Shown one piece after another: positions 8,565 through 16,841 of a stretch of DNA of 64,000 bases. The translations under genes were made by a program, and so were the position numbers. This stretch comes from NCEH01 sp043195125 (GTDB lineage: Bacteria > Pseudomonadota > Alphaproteobacteria > Rhizobiales > Xanthobacteraceae), in assembly GCF_043195125.1 (NCBI RefSeq), contig NZ_JBAFWR010000013.1. One strand, given 5' to 3'. The notes beneath the pieces were generated by a model. The model ran no database searches. It was not told the origin of the DNA and worked only from the letters and a program-made list of their open reading frames with translations. The stretch's first letter is position 1. Every line of letters begins with the position of its first letter.

Positions 8565-9308
8565 ATGAGTGGACGTTTGGACGGCAAGACCTGCCTCGTT
8601 ACGGCGGCAGGGCAGGGCATCGGGCGGGCGATCGCCGAGGCTTTCCTGGCTGAGGGCGCGCGCGTAATCGCCACCGACCTCGACGCCACGAAGGTTGCCG
8701 ACTTCAAGGGCGAGCATCGCGCGCTGGACGTGCTGAGCACCGCCGCCGTGGAAGCGCTGGCGGCGGACATCGGCCCGATCAACGTCCTCGCCAATTGCGC
8801 CGGCTACGTGCATCAGGGCTCGATCCTGGAGACCAGCGAGAAGGACTGGGACTTCTCCTTCGACCTGAACGTGAAATCCATGCACCGCACGCTGAAGGCC
8901 TTCCTGCCCGGCATGCTGGCCCACGGTGGCGGGTCGGTGATCAACGTCGCCTCCGCCGCCTCCTCCGTTCGGGGCGTGCCGAACCGCTATGCCTATGGCG
9001 CCACCAAGGCGGCGGTGATCGGGCTGACCAAGTCGATTGCGGCGGATTTCATCACCAAGGGCATCCGCGCCAACGCCATCTGCCCCGGCACCATCCAGTC
9101 GCCCTCGCTGGACGAGCGCATCGCCGCCGTCTCGGCCGCCACCGGCCGCAGCCTTGAGGATGTGCGGGCGGATTTCGTCGGCCGCCAGCCCATGGGCCGG
9201 CTCGGCACGGCGGAGGAGATCGGCGCCCTGGCGCTCTATCTCGCCAGCGACGAAAGTGCCTTCACCACGGGGCAGATCCACATCATCGACGGCGGCTGGG
9301 CGCTCTAG
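8565..9308 (+). CDS. Short-chain dehydrogenase/reductase, 2-keto-3-deoxy sugar acid type
   Basis: NAD(P)-dependent oxidoreductase of 247 aa. The Rossmann glycine motif is TAAGQGIG, the acid residue that favours NAD is in ATDLDA, the NAG-type motif is ANCAG, and the catalytic Ser/Tyr/Lys are in NVASAAS and YAYGATK. It resembles enzymes that oxidise 2-keto-3-deoxy-L-fuconate or related acids, as well as the human BDH2 group; this placement is by eye. The ATG at 8565 with agagga upstream is preferred to one at 8535. In this operon it could act on the keto-deoxy acid made by the dehydratase. Confidence 0.85.
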   Translation: MSGRLDGKTCLVTAAGQGIGRAIAEAFLAEGARVIATDLDATKVADFKGEHRALDVLSTAAVEALAADIGPINVLANCAGYVHQGSILETSEKDWDFSFDLNVKSMHRTLKAFLPGMLAHGGGSVINVASAASSVRGVPNRYAYGATKAAVIGLTKSIAADFITKGIRANAICPGTIQSPSLDERIAAVSAATGRSLEDVRADFVGRQPMGRLGTAEEIGALALYLASDESAFTTGQIHIIDGGWAL

Positions 9309-9352
9309 GTCCCGCATTCGCCCGCACGGGGCGCAGCTTCAGGAGTTTCATC

Positions 9353-10330
9353 ATGCGCATTCTGGTTATCGGCGGCGCCGGCATGGTCGGCCGCAAGCTC
9401 ATCGAGCGGCTCGCCCGCGACGGCACGCTGGGCGGCAAGCCCATCAGCCATGTGACCGCCCAGGACGTGGTCGCCCCCACCCCCATTCCCGCGCCATTCC
9501 CCATCGAGGGACGGGTGGGCGACCTCGCCGTGCCCGGCGAGGCGGCAGCGCTGGTCGCCGCACGGCCCGACGTGATCTTCCATCTCGCCGCCATCGTCTC
9601 CGGCGAGGCGGAGGCGGATTTCGAGAAGGGCTACCGCATCAATTTCGACGGCAGCCGCGCCCTGTTCGATGCGGTTCGCGCCATCGAGGGCTACAAGCCG
9701 CGCCTGGTGTTCACTTCGTCCATCGCGGTGTTCGGCGCGCCGTTCCCGGAAGCCATCGGCGACGATTTCTTCCTCACCCCGCTCACCTCCTATGGCACGC
9801 AGAAGGCCATGGGCGAGCTGCTGCTGGCCGATTATTCCCGCCGGGGCTTCTTCGACGGCGTCGGCATTCGCCTGCCCACCATCTGCGTGCGGCCCGGCAA
9901 ACCCAACAAGGCGGCCTCCGGCTTCTTCTCCGGCATCATCCGCGAGCCGCTGTCCGGGCAGGAGGCGATTCTCCCGGTATCGGAGGACGTGCGCCACTGG
10001 CACGCTTCGCCGCGCTCGGCCGTGGGCTTCCTGCTGCATGCCGCGACGCTTGATACCGCGCCGCTGGGCGCGCGCCGCAGCCTGACCATGCCGGGCCTGT
10101 CGGTGACGGTGGGCGAGCAGATCGCCGCGCTGCGCCGCGTGGCGGGGGAGCGGGCGGTGTCGCTCATCCGCCGGGCGCCGGACCCGGTGATCGAGCAGAT
10201 CGTTGCGGGATGGCCGCGCAATTTCGATCCCGCCCGGGCCGTCTCCCTCGGCTTCAAGGCGGAATCCTCGTTCGACGAGATCATCCGCATCCATATCGAG
10301 GACGAACTGGGCGGCCAGATCGCCGCCTGA
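9353..10330 (+). CDS. NAD-dependent epimerase/dehydratase family protein, DenD-like
   Basis: Extended SDR of 325 aa resembling D-erythronate dehydrogenase (DenD). The N-terminal nucleotide motif is VIGGAGMVGRK, followed by FHLAAIVSGEAE. The catalytic serine and Tyr/Lys are in VFTSSIAVFG and SYGTQKAMGE, with the downstream RLPTICVRPG strand. It follows the SDR gene by 44 bp and has a ribosome binding site (caggag). DenD oxidises a four-carbon acid, so this operon may handle tetronates or other aldonates as well as xylonate; this is inference. Confidence 0.85.
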   Translation: MRILVIGGAGMVGRKLIERLARDGTLGGKPISHVTAQDVVAPTPIPAPFPIEGRVGDLAVPGEAAALVAARPDVIFHLAAIVSGEAEADFEKGYRINFDGSRALFDAVRAIEGYKPRLVFTSSIAVFGAPFPEAIGDDFFLTPLTSYGTQKAMGELLLADYSRRGFFDGVGIRLPTICVRPGKPNKAASGFFSGIIREPLSGQEAILPVSEDVRHWHASPRSAVGFLLHAATLDTAPLGARRSLTMPGLSVTVGEQIAALRRVAGERAVSLIRRAPDPVIEQIVAGWPRNFDPARAVSLGFKAESSFDEIIRIHIEDELGGQIAA

Positions 10331-10354
10331 GGGCCCTTGGCGGCTGCCTGGATT

Positions 10355-10810
10355 TCAGGCGGCCGCCGCGCGCCTGCCGGCGCCGAGCGCGCCGATGGCC
10401 GCCCGCAGTTCCGGCAAAAGCCGGCGGTAGGCGAGCCGGCGTTCGTGAATGTCGTCGAGCCGCGAGACATCCTCCATCTGCCAGCAATGATGAAGCCGGT
10501 GCTGCGGCCGCAGGGCGCTGCGCGCGACGCTGGCGTGGGCGCTTGAAACCAGCGAGATCACCGCGTCGATATGCGGCGCGCCGGGCAGGGTGAACACCTC
10601 CAGCGGCTTGCAGGAGAGCCCGTCGGCCGGCACGCCTTGCGCATGCAGGCATTCCACCGCCGCCATGTCGATCGTGGCATGCGGCGAAAGACCGGCGCTG
10701 AAGGCCCGCAGGTGCGGCTGGGTGTGGTTCGAGATGGCCTCGGCCAGCAGGCTGAGACCCGCATTGTCGCGGCACACGAACAGGATCGAAGGTTTCGGCT
10801 GCAGCGCCAT
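10355..10810 (-). CDS. Low-molecular-weight protein-tyrosine-phosphatase-like protein with altered P-loop
   Basis: 151 residues with the fold signature of the LMW-PTPase/arsenate reductase family: SILFVCRDNAGLSLLAEAIS at the N terminus and the ASAHASVA segment further on. The catalytic loop should read C-x5-R. Here Cys13 is present, but position 19 is Leu instead of Arg, so phosphotransfer chemistry is doubtful. The ATG at 10810 has GGAGA upstream and is chosen over an in-frame start 37 codons earlier. It converges on the DenD-like gene with only 24 bp between stops. Confidence 0.75.
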   Translation of the reverse strand: MALQPKPSILFVCRDNAGLSLLAEAISNHTQPHLRAFSAGLSPHATIDMAAVECLHAQGVPADGLSCKPLEVFTLPGAPHIDAVISLVSSAHASVARSALRPQHRLHHCWQMEDVSRLDDIHERRLAYRRLLPELRAAIGALGAGRRAAAA

Positions 10811-11060
10811 TCTGAATCTCCCGGCTGTCGCGTTCGGGCCCTCCCCGCACCGAATCGCAGCGCGCACAACCTTAGATAGAGTCTCCGACAGGGCGGTGAC
10901 GGTGGCCACAGGGCCGCGCAAAGCCTGGGGATTTCGGGTTTTTGGAGGACTGGCGCAGGGGCGTTAACCAAATTGAAGGAAACTCCAGCGATGCATCGTT
11001 AAGGCCGGAGGGACACGATTCTGTGAGAGTCCGGGCCTGCCGGCTGATTCGGAGGCTGAA

Positions 11061-12104
11061 ATGGCGAAGAGCGAAGTGACGAGCGCCGAGGTGAGCAAGA
11101 TCGCTGCCAGGGCCCTGCGCGACCCCGCGAGCGTGACCCCTGAGGAGATCAAGGCGCTGGCTGCATCCGCGCTGACACAGGCTCCTGACAAGAAGGCTGC
11201 CAAACCCGCCGCCAAATCCCCGGCAGGAAAGCCCGCCGCGCCGAAGGCATCGCCGGCCAAAGCCGCGCCTGCCGCGACCAAGCCTGCCGCGACCAAGCCG
11301 GTATCGGCCAAGACTGCGACCGCCAAGACTGCGACCGCCAAATCCGCGCCGGCCAAGCCCGCAAGCCCCAAGGCGGCCAAGCCCGCGCCTGCCAAGGCTA
11401 CAGCTCCCGTGAAGGCCGCTGCTCCTGCTCCTGCGAAGGCCGCGTCTTCCAAGGCGCCGGCTTCCAAGGCCAAGACCGCCGCCCCCAAGGTAAAGGCAGC
11501 CGAAGCCAAGCCCACCGAGTCCAAGCCTGCAGTGGCCGCCCCCGCCGAGCCCGCAAAGCCCGCAGCGGCGAAGGCCAAGGCAGCAAAGCCGGCGGTCGCC
11601 AAGGCGAACCCCGTTAAGGCAAGCCCCGCCAAGGCTCCGGCGGCGAAGGGCAAGGGTGCCAAGCCCGCCGCTGCCGCTCCGGCCCCGGCCGCCGAGGCGC
11701 CGGCCCCTTCTGCACCGGTGAAGCCGGCCCCGGCTAAGGCGAAGGCCGTGGCTCCGAAGGCGGCCGCCAAATCCGCCTCCAAGTCCGCACCCAAGTCCGC
11801 ACCCAAGTCCGATGCGTCCCCGTCGGCCGCGCCGAAAGCCGCCGCCGTTCCGGCAAAGTCGGTTCCGGCGAAGGTGAACGGCGCCAAGGCGCCGGTCGCC
11901 AAGGCCAAACCTGCGCCCAAGGCCAAACCGGCACCTAAGGCCGCCGCCGCTCCGGCGCCTGCGGTGGAAGCGGCGCCCGCCGCGACGCCGGCTCCGGCTG
12001 CCAAGCCCGCCGCGGCGAAGAAAGCCGCCGCTCCCAAAGCGGCTGTCGCGAAGGCGGCCGCCCCCAAGCGCGCCCCGGCCGCCAAGGCGCCGAAGAAGAG
12101 CTGA
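11061..12104 (+). CDS. Histone H1-like Lys/Ala/Pro-rich DNA-binding protein
   Basis: 347 residues. The first 45 (AKSEVTSAEVSKIAARALRD onward) form a short helical domain; the rest is an extended run of PAKA, KPAA and KAAAPK units with very few other residues. Such tails resemble the C terminus of histone H1 and the AlgP/HctB class of bacterial nucleoid-binding proteins. The gene carries perfect internal tandem duplications (15 bp near 11266, 15 bp near 11311 and 12 bp near 11785), so its length is probably variable between strains. A good ribosome binding site (ggagg) precedes the ATG, and a bidirectional terminator follows. DNA compaction is an inference from composition. Confidence 0.8.
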   Translation: MAKSEVTSAEVSKIAARALRDPASVTPEEIKALAASALTQAPDKKAAKPAAKSPAGKPAAPKASPAKAAPAATKPAATKPVSAKTATAKTATAKSAPAKPASPKAAKPAPAKATAPVKAAAPAPAKAASSKAPASKAKTAAPKVKAAEAKPTESKPAVAAPAEPAKPAAAKAKAAKPAVAKANPVKASPAKAPAAKGKGAKPAAAAPAPAAEAPAPSAPVKPAPAKAKAVAPKAAAKSASKSAPKSAPKSDASPSAAPKAAAVPAKSVPAKVNGAKAPVAKAKPAPKAKPAPKAAAAPAPAVEAAPAATPAPAAKPAAAKKAAAPKAAVAKAAAPKRAPAAKAPKKS

Positions 12105-12161
12105 CATCGAAGCGCGAGGATAAGGGGGGCGGATCTCCCGCCCTTCACCCCTCGGCGAGAC

Positions 12162-12199
12162 AATAAAAAACGCGCGGCTCGCACCGCGCGTTTTTTATT
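12162..12199. terminator. Bidirectional terminator between H1-like gene and sdhB
   Basis: A 16-bp perfect stem (aataaaaaacgcgcgg with ccgcgcgttttttatt) and a 6-nt loop. The A/T runs on both sides allow it to end transcription from the plus-strand H1-like gene and the minus-strand sdh operon. Confidence 0.9.
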
Positions 12200-12229
12200 G
12201 GACCGATGGGCTGAGCCGCAGCGCCGGAA

Positions 12230-13015
12230 TCAGATCTGGCGTTCCACCATCATCTTCTTGATTTCGGCAATCGCCTTGGCCGGGTTGAGCCCCTTGGGGC
12301 AGGCCTGGGCGCAGTTCATGATGGTGTGGCAGCGATAGAGGCGGAAGGGATCTTCCAGATTGTCCAGGCGCGAGCCGGTGCGCTCGTCGCGGCTGTCCGA
12401 CAGCCAGCGATGGGCCTGGAGCAGGGCCGCCGGGCCGAGATAGCGGTCGCCGTTCCACCAATAGCTCGGGCAGGAGGTGGAGCAGCAGGCGCACAGGATG
12501 CACTCATAGAGGCCGTCCAGCCGCTCGCGATCGCCCTTGGACTGGCGCCATTCCTTCTCGGGCGCGGCGGTGTCGGTCTGCAGCCAGGGCTCGATGGAGG
12601 CATGCTGCGCGTAGAAGCGGGTGAGATCGGGAACAAGGTCCTTCACCACTTCCATGTGCGGCAGCGGATAGACCTTCACCACGCCCTTCACCAGCACCTC
12701 GTCCATGCCCTTGGTGCAGGCGAGGGTATTGGTGCCGCCGATGTTCATGGCGCAGGAGCCACACACGCCTTCGCGGCAGGAGCGGCGGAAGGTCAGCGTC
12801 GGGTCGATCTTGTTCTTGATGTAGATCAGGCCGTCGAGGACCATGGGGCCGCAATCCTCGCGATCGACATAGAAGGTGTCGAGGCGCGGGTTCCGGCCGT
12901 CGTCCGGGTTCCAGCGATAGATGTGGAATTCGGTGACCTTCTTCGCGCTGGCGGGCTTCGGCCACACCTTGCCCTTGGTGATCTGCGAATTCTTCGGAAG
13001 GCTGAGCTCAACCAT
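12230..13015 (-). CDS. sdhB: Succinate dehydrogenase iron-sulfur subunit
   Basis: Electron-transfer subunit of complex II. It carries the [2Fe-2S] motif SCREGVCGSCAMNIGG near residue 75, and the [4Fe-4S]/[3Fe-4S] ligands in CILCACCSTSC and later in CHTIMNCAQACPKGLNP. The length (261 aa) is typical for alphaproteobacteria. It is last in the minus-strand sdhCDAB operon, 71 bp after sdhA, with its own aggatg ribosome binding site. The operon ends at the strong hairpin at 12162-12199. Confidence 0.97.
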   Translation of the reverse strand: MVELSLPKNSQITKGKVWPKPASAKKVTEFHIYRWNPDDGRNPRLDTFYVDREDCGPMVLDGLIYIKNKIDPTLTFRRSCREGVCGSCAMNIGGTNTLACTKGMDEVLVKGVVKVYPLPHMEVVKDLVPDLTRFYAQHASIEPWLQTDTAAPEKEWRQSKGDRERLDGLYECILCACCSTSCPSYWWNGDRYLGPAALLQAHRWLSDSRDERTGSRLDNLEDPFRLYRCHTIMNCAQACPKGLNPAKAIAEIKKMMVERQI

Positions 13016-13086
13016 GGGTCATCCTGCTTCACGAGAGCGGCTGCGCCGCCCGTCCGGAACCTCGCGATGAGGGGCGCGGGCGCCCC

Positions 13087-14925
13087 TCAGTAAACCCGCT
13101 TCTTCGGCTCGATGTACTGGATGTCGTTCGACAGCGTGTAGGTGTGCACCGGACGGTCGTCCAGGCGCACCTGGCCGCTCGCCGTGTCGAGATAGGCGAG
13201 CGTGTGCTTCATCCAATTGTGGTCGTCGCGGTCCGGGAAATCCTCGCGCGCATGGGCGCCACGGCTTTCCTGGCGGTTGGCGGCGCTTTCCATGGTCACG
13301 ACCGCCTGGGCAATCAGGTTGTCGTATTCCAGGGTTTCCACCAGATCGGAATTCCACACCAGTGAGCGGTCGGTCACGCCGATGTCCGACGTCGCGTTGA
13401 ACACGTCGTGGATCAGCTTGCTGCCCTCGGCGAGAATCTCGCCGGTGCGGAACACCGCGCAATTGTTCTGCATCACCCGCTGCATGCGGCCGCGCAGCTC
13501 GGCGGTGGCGGTGGAGCCCTTGGCGTTGCGGAAATGATCGAGGCGGGAAAGCGCGAGATCGGCGCTGTTGGCGGGCAGCTCGCGCTGCTTCTCGCCGGGT
13601 CGCACGGTTTCCGCCGCGCGCAGGGCGGCGGCGCGGCCGAACACCACGAGGTCGATCAGCGAGTTCGAGCCCAGGCGGTTGGCGCCGTGCACGGAGACGC
13701 AGGCCGCTTCGCCGATGGCCATCAGGCCCGGCACCACGGTGTCGGGATCGCCATTGGCCTTGTTCAGCACTTCGCCATGATAGTTCGTGGGAATGCCGCC
13801 CATGTTGTAGTGCACGGTCGGGATGATCGGGATCGGCTCGCGCGTCAGGTCTACGCCGGCGAAGATCTTGGCGCTTTCCGAGATGCCGGGCAGGCGCTCG
13901 TGCAGGATCGCCGGGTCGAGATGGTCGAGGTGCAGGAAGGCGTGGTCCTTGTTCTTGCCGACGCCGCGTCCCTCGCGGATCTCCATGGTGATGGAGCGGG
14001 ACACCACGTCGCGCGAGGCGAGGTCCTTCGCCGAGGGGGCATAGCGCTCCATGAAGCGCTCGCCCTCCGAATTGGTCAGATAGCCGCCTTCGCCGCGCGC
14101 ACCCTCGGTGATCAGGCAGCCCGATCCATAGATGCCGGTCGGGTGGAACTGCACGAATTCCATGTCCTGCAGCGGCAGGCCGGCGCGCAGCACCATGGCG
14201 TTGCCGTCGCCGGTGCAGGTGTGGGCGGAGGTGGCGGAGAAATAGGCGCGGCCATAGCCGCCGGTGGCGAGCACCGTGGTGTGGCCGCGGAACCGGTGGA
14301 TGGTGCCGTCGTCCAGCTTCAGGGCGATCACGCCGCAGCAGCGGCCGTCCTCGTCCATGATCAGGTCGATGGCGAAGAATTCGATGAAGAACTCGGCCTT
14401 GTGCTTCAGCGCCGCGCCGTAGAGCGTGTGCAGCATGGCGTGGCCGGTGCGGTCGGCCGCGGCGCAGGTGCGCTGGGCGGTGCCCTTGCCGAAATGCGTG
14501 GTCATGCCGCCGAACGGGCGCTGGTAGATCTTGCCGTCCTCGGTGCGGGAGAAGGGCACGCCCCAATGCTCCAGCTCATAGACGGCGGCCGGCGCGTTGC
14601 GCACCAGATATTCGATGGCGTCCTGGTCGCCCAGCCAGTCCGACCCCTTGACGGTGTCGTACATGTGCCATTCCCAGCGGTCCTCGCCCATGTTGGAGAG
14701 CGAGGCGGCGACGCCGCCCTGGGCTGCCACGGTGTGGGAGCGGGTGGGGAACACCTTGGTGATGCAGGCGGTGCGCAGCCCCGCCTCGGAGCAGCCGACG
14801 ACCGCCCGCAGGCCGGCGCCGCCGGCGCCCACGACGATCACGTCATAGGTGTGGTCGGTGATGGGATAGGCCGCGCCGTTGATGCCGGGGGCGGCTGAGC
14901 CGTTGGTTCCGTTGGTTTCGGCCAT
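13087..14925 (-). CDS. sdhA: Succinate dehydrogenase flavoprotein subunit
   Basis: Catalytic subunit that oxidises succinate to fumarate. It has the FAD-binding DVIVVGAGGAGLRA near residue 28, covalent-FAD His64 in TRSHTVAAQGG, and the substrate-site HPTGIYGSGCLITEGARGEG. It is 612 aa, as expected. The ATG at 14925 lies one base after the sdhD stop, so sdhD and sdhA are translationally close-coupled. An earlier in-frame start inside sdhD is rejected because it would add an unrelated N terminus. Confidence 0.97.
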   Translation of the reverse strand: MAETNGTNGSAAPGINGAAYPITDHTYDVIVVGAGGAGLRAVVGCSEAGLRTACITKVFPTRSHTVAAQGGVAASLSNMGEDRWEWHMYDTVKGSDWLGDQDAIEYLVRNAPAAVYELEHWGVPFSRTEDGKIYQRPFGGMTTHFGKGTAQRTCAAADRTGHAMLHTLYGAALKHKAEFFIEFFAIDLIMDEDGRCCGVIALKLDDGTIHRFRGHTTVLATGGYGRAYFSATSAHTCTGDGNAMVLRAGLPLQDMEFVQFHPTGIYGSGCLITEGARGEGGYLTNSEGERFMERYAPSAKDLASRDVVSRSITMEIREGRGVGKNKDHAFLHLDHLDPAILHERLPGISESAKIFAGVDLTREPIPIIPTVHYNMGGIPTNYHGEVLNKANGDPDTVVPGLMAIGEAACVSVHGANRLGSNSLIDLVVFGRAAALRAAETVRPGEKQRELPANSADLALSRLDHFRNAKGSTATAELRGRMQRVMQNNCAVFRTGEILAEGSKLIHDVFNATSDIGVTDRSLVWNSDLVETLEYDNLIAQAVVTMESAANRQESRGAHAREDFPDRDDHNWMKHTLAYLDTASGQVRLDDRPVHTYTLSNDIQYIEPKKRVY

Positions 14926-14926
14926 C

Positions 14927-15328
14927 TCAGCCTCCCAGGCTGATCTTGAGCACGGCGAACGCACCGGCGAGGCCGACCGCAACCGTGAAGAAGGTGTTGG
15001 CGATGATGCAGAGCACCTTCGCGCCTTCGTTATGGACATAATCCTCGATCACCACCTGCATGCCGATGCGCATGTGGGTGGTCACCGAGAGCAGGGTCAG
15101 CAGAATGATGACGGCGATCACCGGGCTGCCGAGCGCGGCGCGCACGGTGGCGTAGCTCTCGCCGGCGAGCGAGATCACGATCGCGATGAAGGCGATGGCC
15201 AGCAGCAGATTGGCAAGGCCGGTGACCCGCTGGACGAAGAAATGTTCCGTGCCGGAGCGGGCGGAGCCGAGCCCGCGCACGCGGCCGAGCGGCGTGCGCA
15301 TGGGGGAATGCGCCTTGGGACTGTGCAT
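14927..15328 (-). CDS. sdhD: Succinate dehydrogenase membrane anchor subunit
   Basis: 133-residue hydrophobic anchor with three transmembrane helices. The family features are VQRVTGLANLLLAIAFIAI, then VTTHMRIGMQVVIEDYVHNE, where the His and the D-Y pair near the quinone and haem sites are conserved. It has a ribosome binding site (gaggag) and follows sdhC by 12 bp. Confidence 0.93.
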   Translation of the reverse strand: MHSPKAHSPMRTPLGRVRGLGSARSGTEHFFVQRVTGLANLLLAIAFIAIVISLAGESYATVRAALGSPVIAVIILLTLLSVTTHMRIGMQVVIEDYVHNEGAKVLCIIANTFFTVAVGLAGAFAVLKISLGG

Positions 15329-15340
15329 GATGCTGTCTCC

Positions 15341-15742
15341 TCAGCCCTTGACCGCAAGGCCGATCGCCCACACCACCAGGGTGAGGACGATGGAGCCGGC
15401 GAGCGTCGCCTTGGCGAGCAGCACGCGCTCCTTCGGGCCGAAGCCGATGATGAAATCCCACATGAAGTGGCGCACGCCGCCGAGCGCGTGGTGAATCAGC
15501 GCCCAGGTGAAGCCGAGCAGCACGAGCCGCCCGATCCAGGAGCCGGCCACGGCGGCGAAGGTGCCGTACGCATCGGGGGAGCCGGCCGCGGCCAGAAGCC
15601 ACCAGACCAGCAGAACGGTGCCAAAATACAGCGCGCAACCGGTGATGCGGTGCACGATGGACATCACCATCGTGAAGAGCGGTCGGTAGACCTGTAGATG
15701 GGGAGAGAGCGGGCGCTCGATACGCAGCGGGCTGTCGGCCAT
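15341..15742 (-). CDS. sdhC: Succinate dehydrogenase cytochrome b556 subunit
   Basis: 133 aa with RPLSPHLQVYRPLFTMVMSI at the N terminus and the haem-region HRITGCAL, then HHALGGVRHFMWD. Three transmembrane helices are evident. It heads the sdhCDAB operon, and its ATG is preceded by GGAGGAGG. The 217 bp upstream separate it from the glycosyltransferase-like gene and contain no gene. Confidence 0.95.
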   Translation of the reverse strand: MADSPLRIERPLSPHLQVYRPLFTMVMSIVHRITGCALYFGTVLLVWWLLAAAGSPDAYGTFAAVAGSWIGRLVLLGFTWALIHHALGGVRHFMWDFIIGFGPKERVLLAKATLAGSIVLTLVVWAIGLAVKG

Positions 15743-15959
15743 GGGCCTCCTCCGAAAATCGAACGATCAGGTATCTCAATCGTCGGCAGTTCGCAACGAT
15801 TCCAAAGGCGGGTTTGCATCCACGCGCGGAAAATGCCGCAATGCGAGGAAGCCTTCGCCGTCCCGGGGTCAGGCGAGATTGCGCCGCCATGTTACGACCC
15901 TTGCGGCCGGCTGCGCCAGTGGCTGGTGCAGCAGGTCCCCTCAACAGGTCGCGTGCGCC

Positions 15960-16841
15960 TCACGCTGCGGGGCATGGCAGGATCGGCGGCCACCAGGGAT
16001 TTGGAGCCGGAACATCGAAGCGCCGCCGCAACTCGGCAATAAAAGGCGCGACGAATGCGTGCGAGTGGAACGCGTTCGCGTAGCTCGTCAACAGATCGGC
16101 GTCCCAGCGGATGTTCGGCGTGCAGCCGCACGTGCGCGGATCATGCCACGCCCCGTTTGCGTCAACCACTCTGACCTCGCAGCCGCAGATCACCGCTTCG
16201 CGCAGCACATTGCTGTAATGGTCGTAGGAATAGAGCGTATGGGTGCGGCGCAACGTATCACCGAGCGCGGCCATGTCGGGCGTCAGGTCTTCCAGAGGCT
16301 GCAGCTCGAGCCCTTGGGGCAGCGGAATTTTTTCCGCCAGATGCCGCCCTTTGTGCTGGAAGGAACAATCGAGGGTCTTCGGCACCGAGGGGTCGGGATA
16401 GATGTGCGCCGGATCGACCAGACCCATCCAGAGCACGCGCTCAAGCCCGATGTGCGTTCCAACGGCGCTCTGCACCGCCGCCAATTTTTGCCGATCGTAG
16501 AGGAAAACCATCTCCTCATCCGCGAAATGGGGATCGCCTCCGAGCAGGCCGGGAACGTTCAGCGCCCAGCGGACCACCCGTTGGGCTTCGTGCGGATTGC
16601 CGTGAACGACTTCCGGATAGACAACGATGCTGTCGGCGACGGGCCCGTCGTGCGGCAGGCAATTCCACGCGGGCAGCGGTGCTCCGGCATCGCAGAGCAT
16701 GGCGCTTGGATAGCCGCATGTGTTGAGATGATGGCACAGGCGGAACAGCGCCCGCACGCCGGAACTGCGGTGGGTGTAATGGGGCGCCCAGATCAGAAAG
16801 GTCTTCGGCGTGTGCTGCAGGATCTCGCTCCGCGTCGTCAC
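15960..16841 (-). CDS. Glycosyltransferase-like protein, family uncertain
   Basis: 293 residues beginning with TFLIWAPHYTHRSSGVRALF and continuing with LCHHLNTCGYPSAML. This looks like the N-terminal half of a GT-B glycosyltransferase, where a retaining enzyme recognises its nucleotide-sugar after a G-x-R/H-L-x-L start. A second region has YSYDHYSNVLREAVICGCEV near residue 215, which resembles the acceptor/donor loop E-A-x-x-C-G. It has no signal peptide. The start is GTG at 16841, overlapping the upstream stop as GTGA, so translation is coupled to the preceding gene. A role in surface polysaccharide assembly is likely but unproven. Confidence 0.6.
   Translation of the reverse strand: MTTRSEILQHTPKTFLIWAPHYTHRSSGVRALFRLCHHLNTCGYPSAMLCDAGAPLPAWNCLPHDGPVADSIVVYPEVVHGNPHEAQRVVRWALNVPGLLGGDPHFADEEMVFLYDRQKLAAVQSAVGTHIGLERVLWMGLVDPAHIYPDPSVPKTLDCSFQHKGRHLAEKIPLPQGLELQPLEDLTPDMAALGDTLRRTHTLYSYDHYSNVLREAVICGCEVRVVDANGAWHDPRTCGCTPNIRWDADLLTSYANAFHSHAFVAPFIAELRRRFDVPAPNPWWPPILPCPAA

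Noticed and set aside
5625..9317. Minus-strand open frame of 1230 codons
   Set aside because: It lies wholly opposite the xylD, GNAT and SDR genes, is His/Arg/Gly-rich without domain, and results from high-GC third positions.
11200..12050. Short tandem repeats that might be taken for a CRISPR array
   Set aside because: They are contiguous coding duplications of 12-15 bp without spacers and lie in frame in the H1-like gene.
10872..12184. Two minus-strand frames rich in Gly/Arg or Ala/Gly opposite the H1-like gene
   Set aside because: Their composition is the complement of the PAKA repeats; no ribosome binding site or domain.
13408..14898. Plus-strand frame of 496 codons opposite sdhA
   Set aside because: Shadow of sdhA with no recognisable motif.
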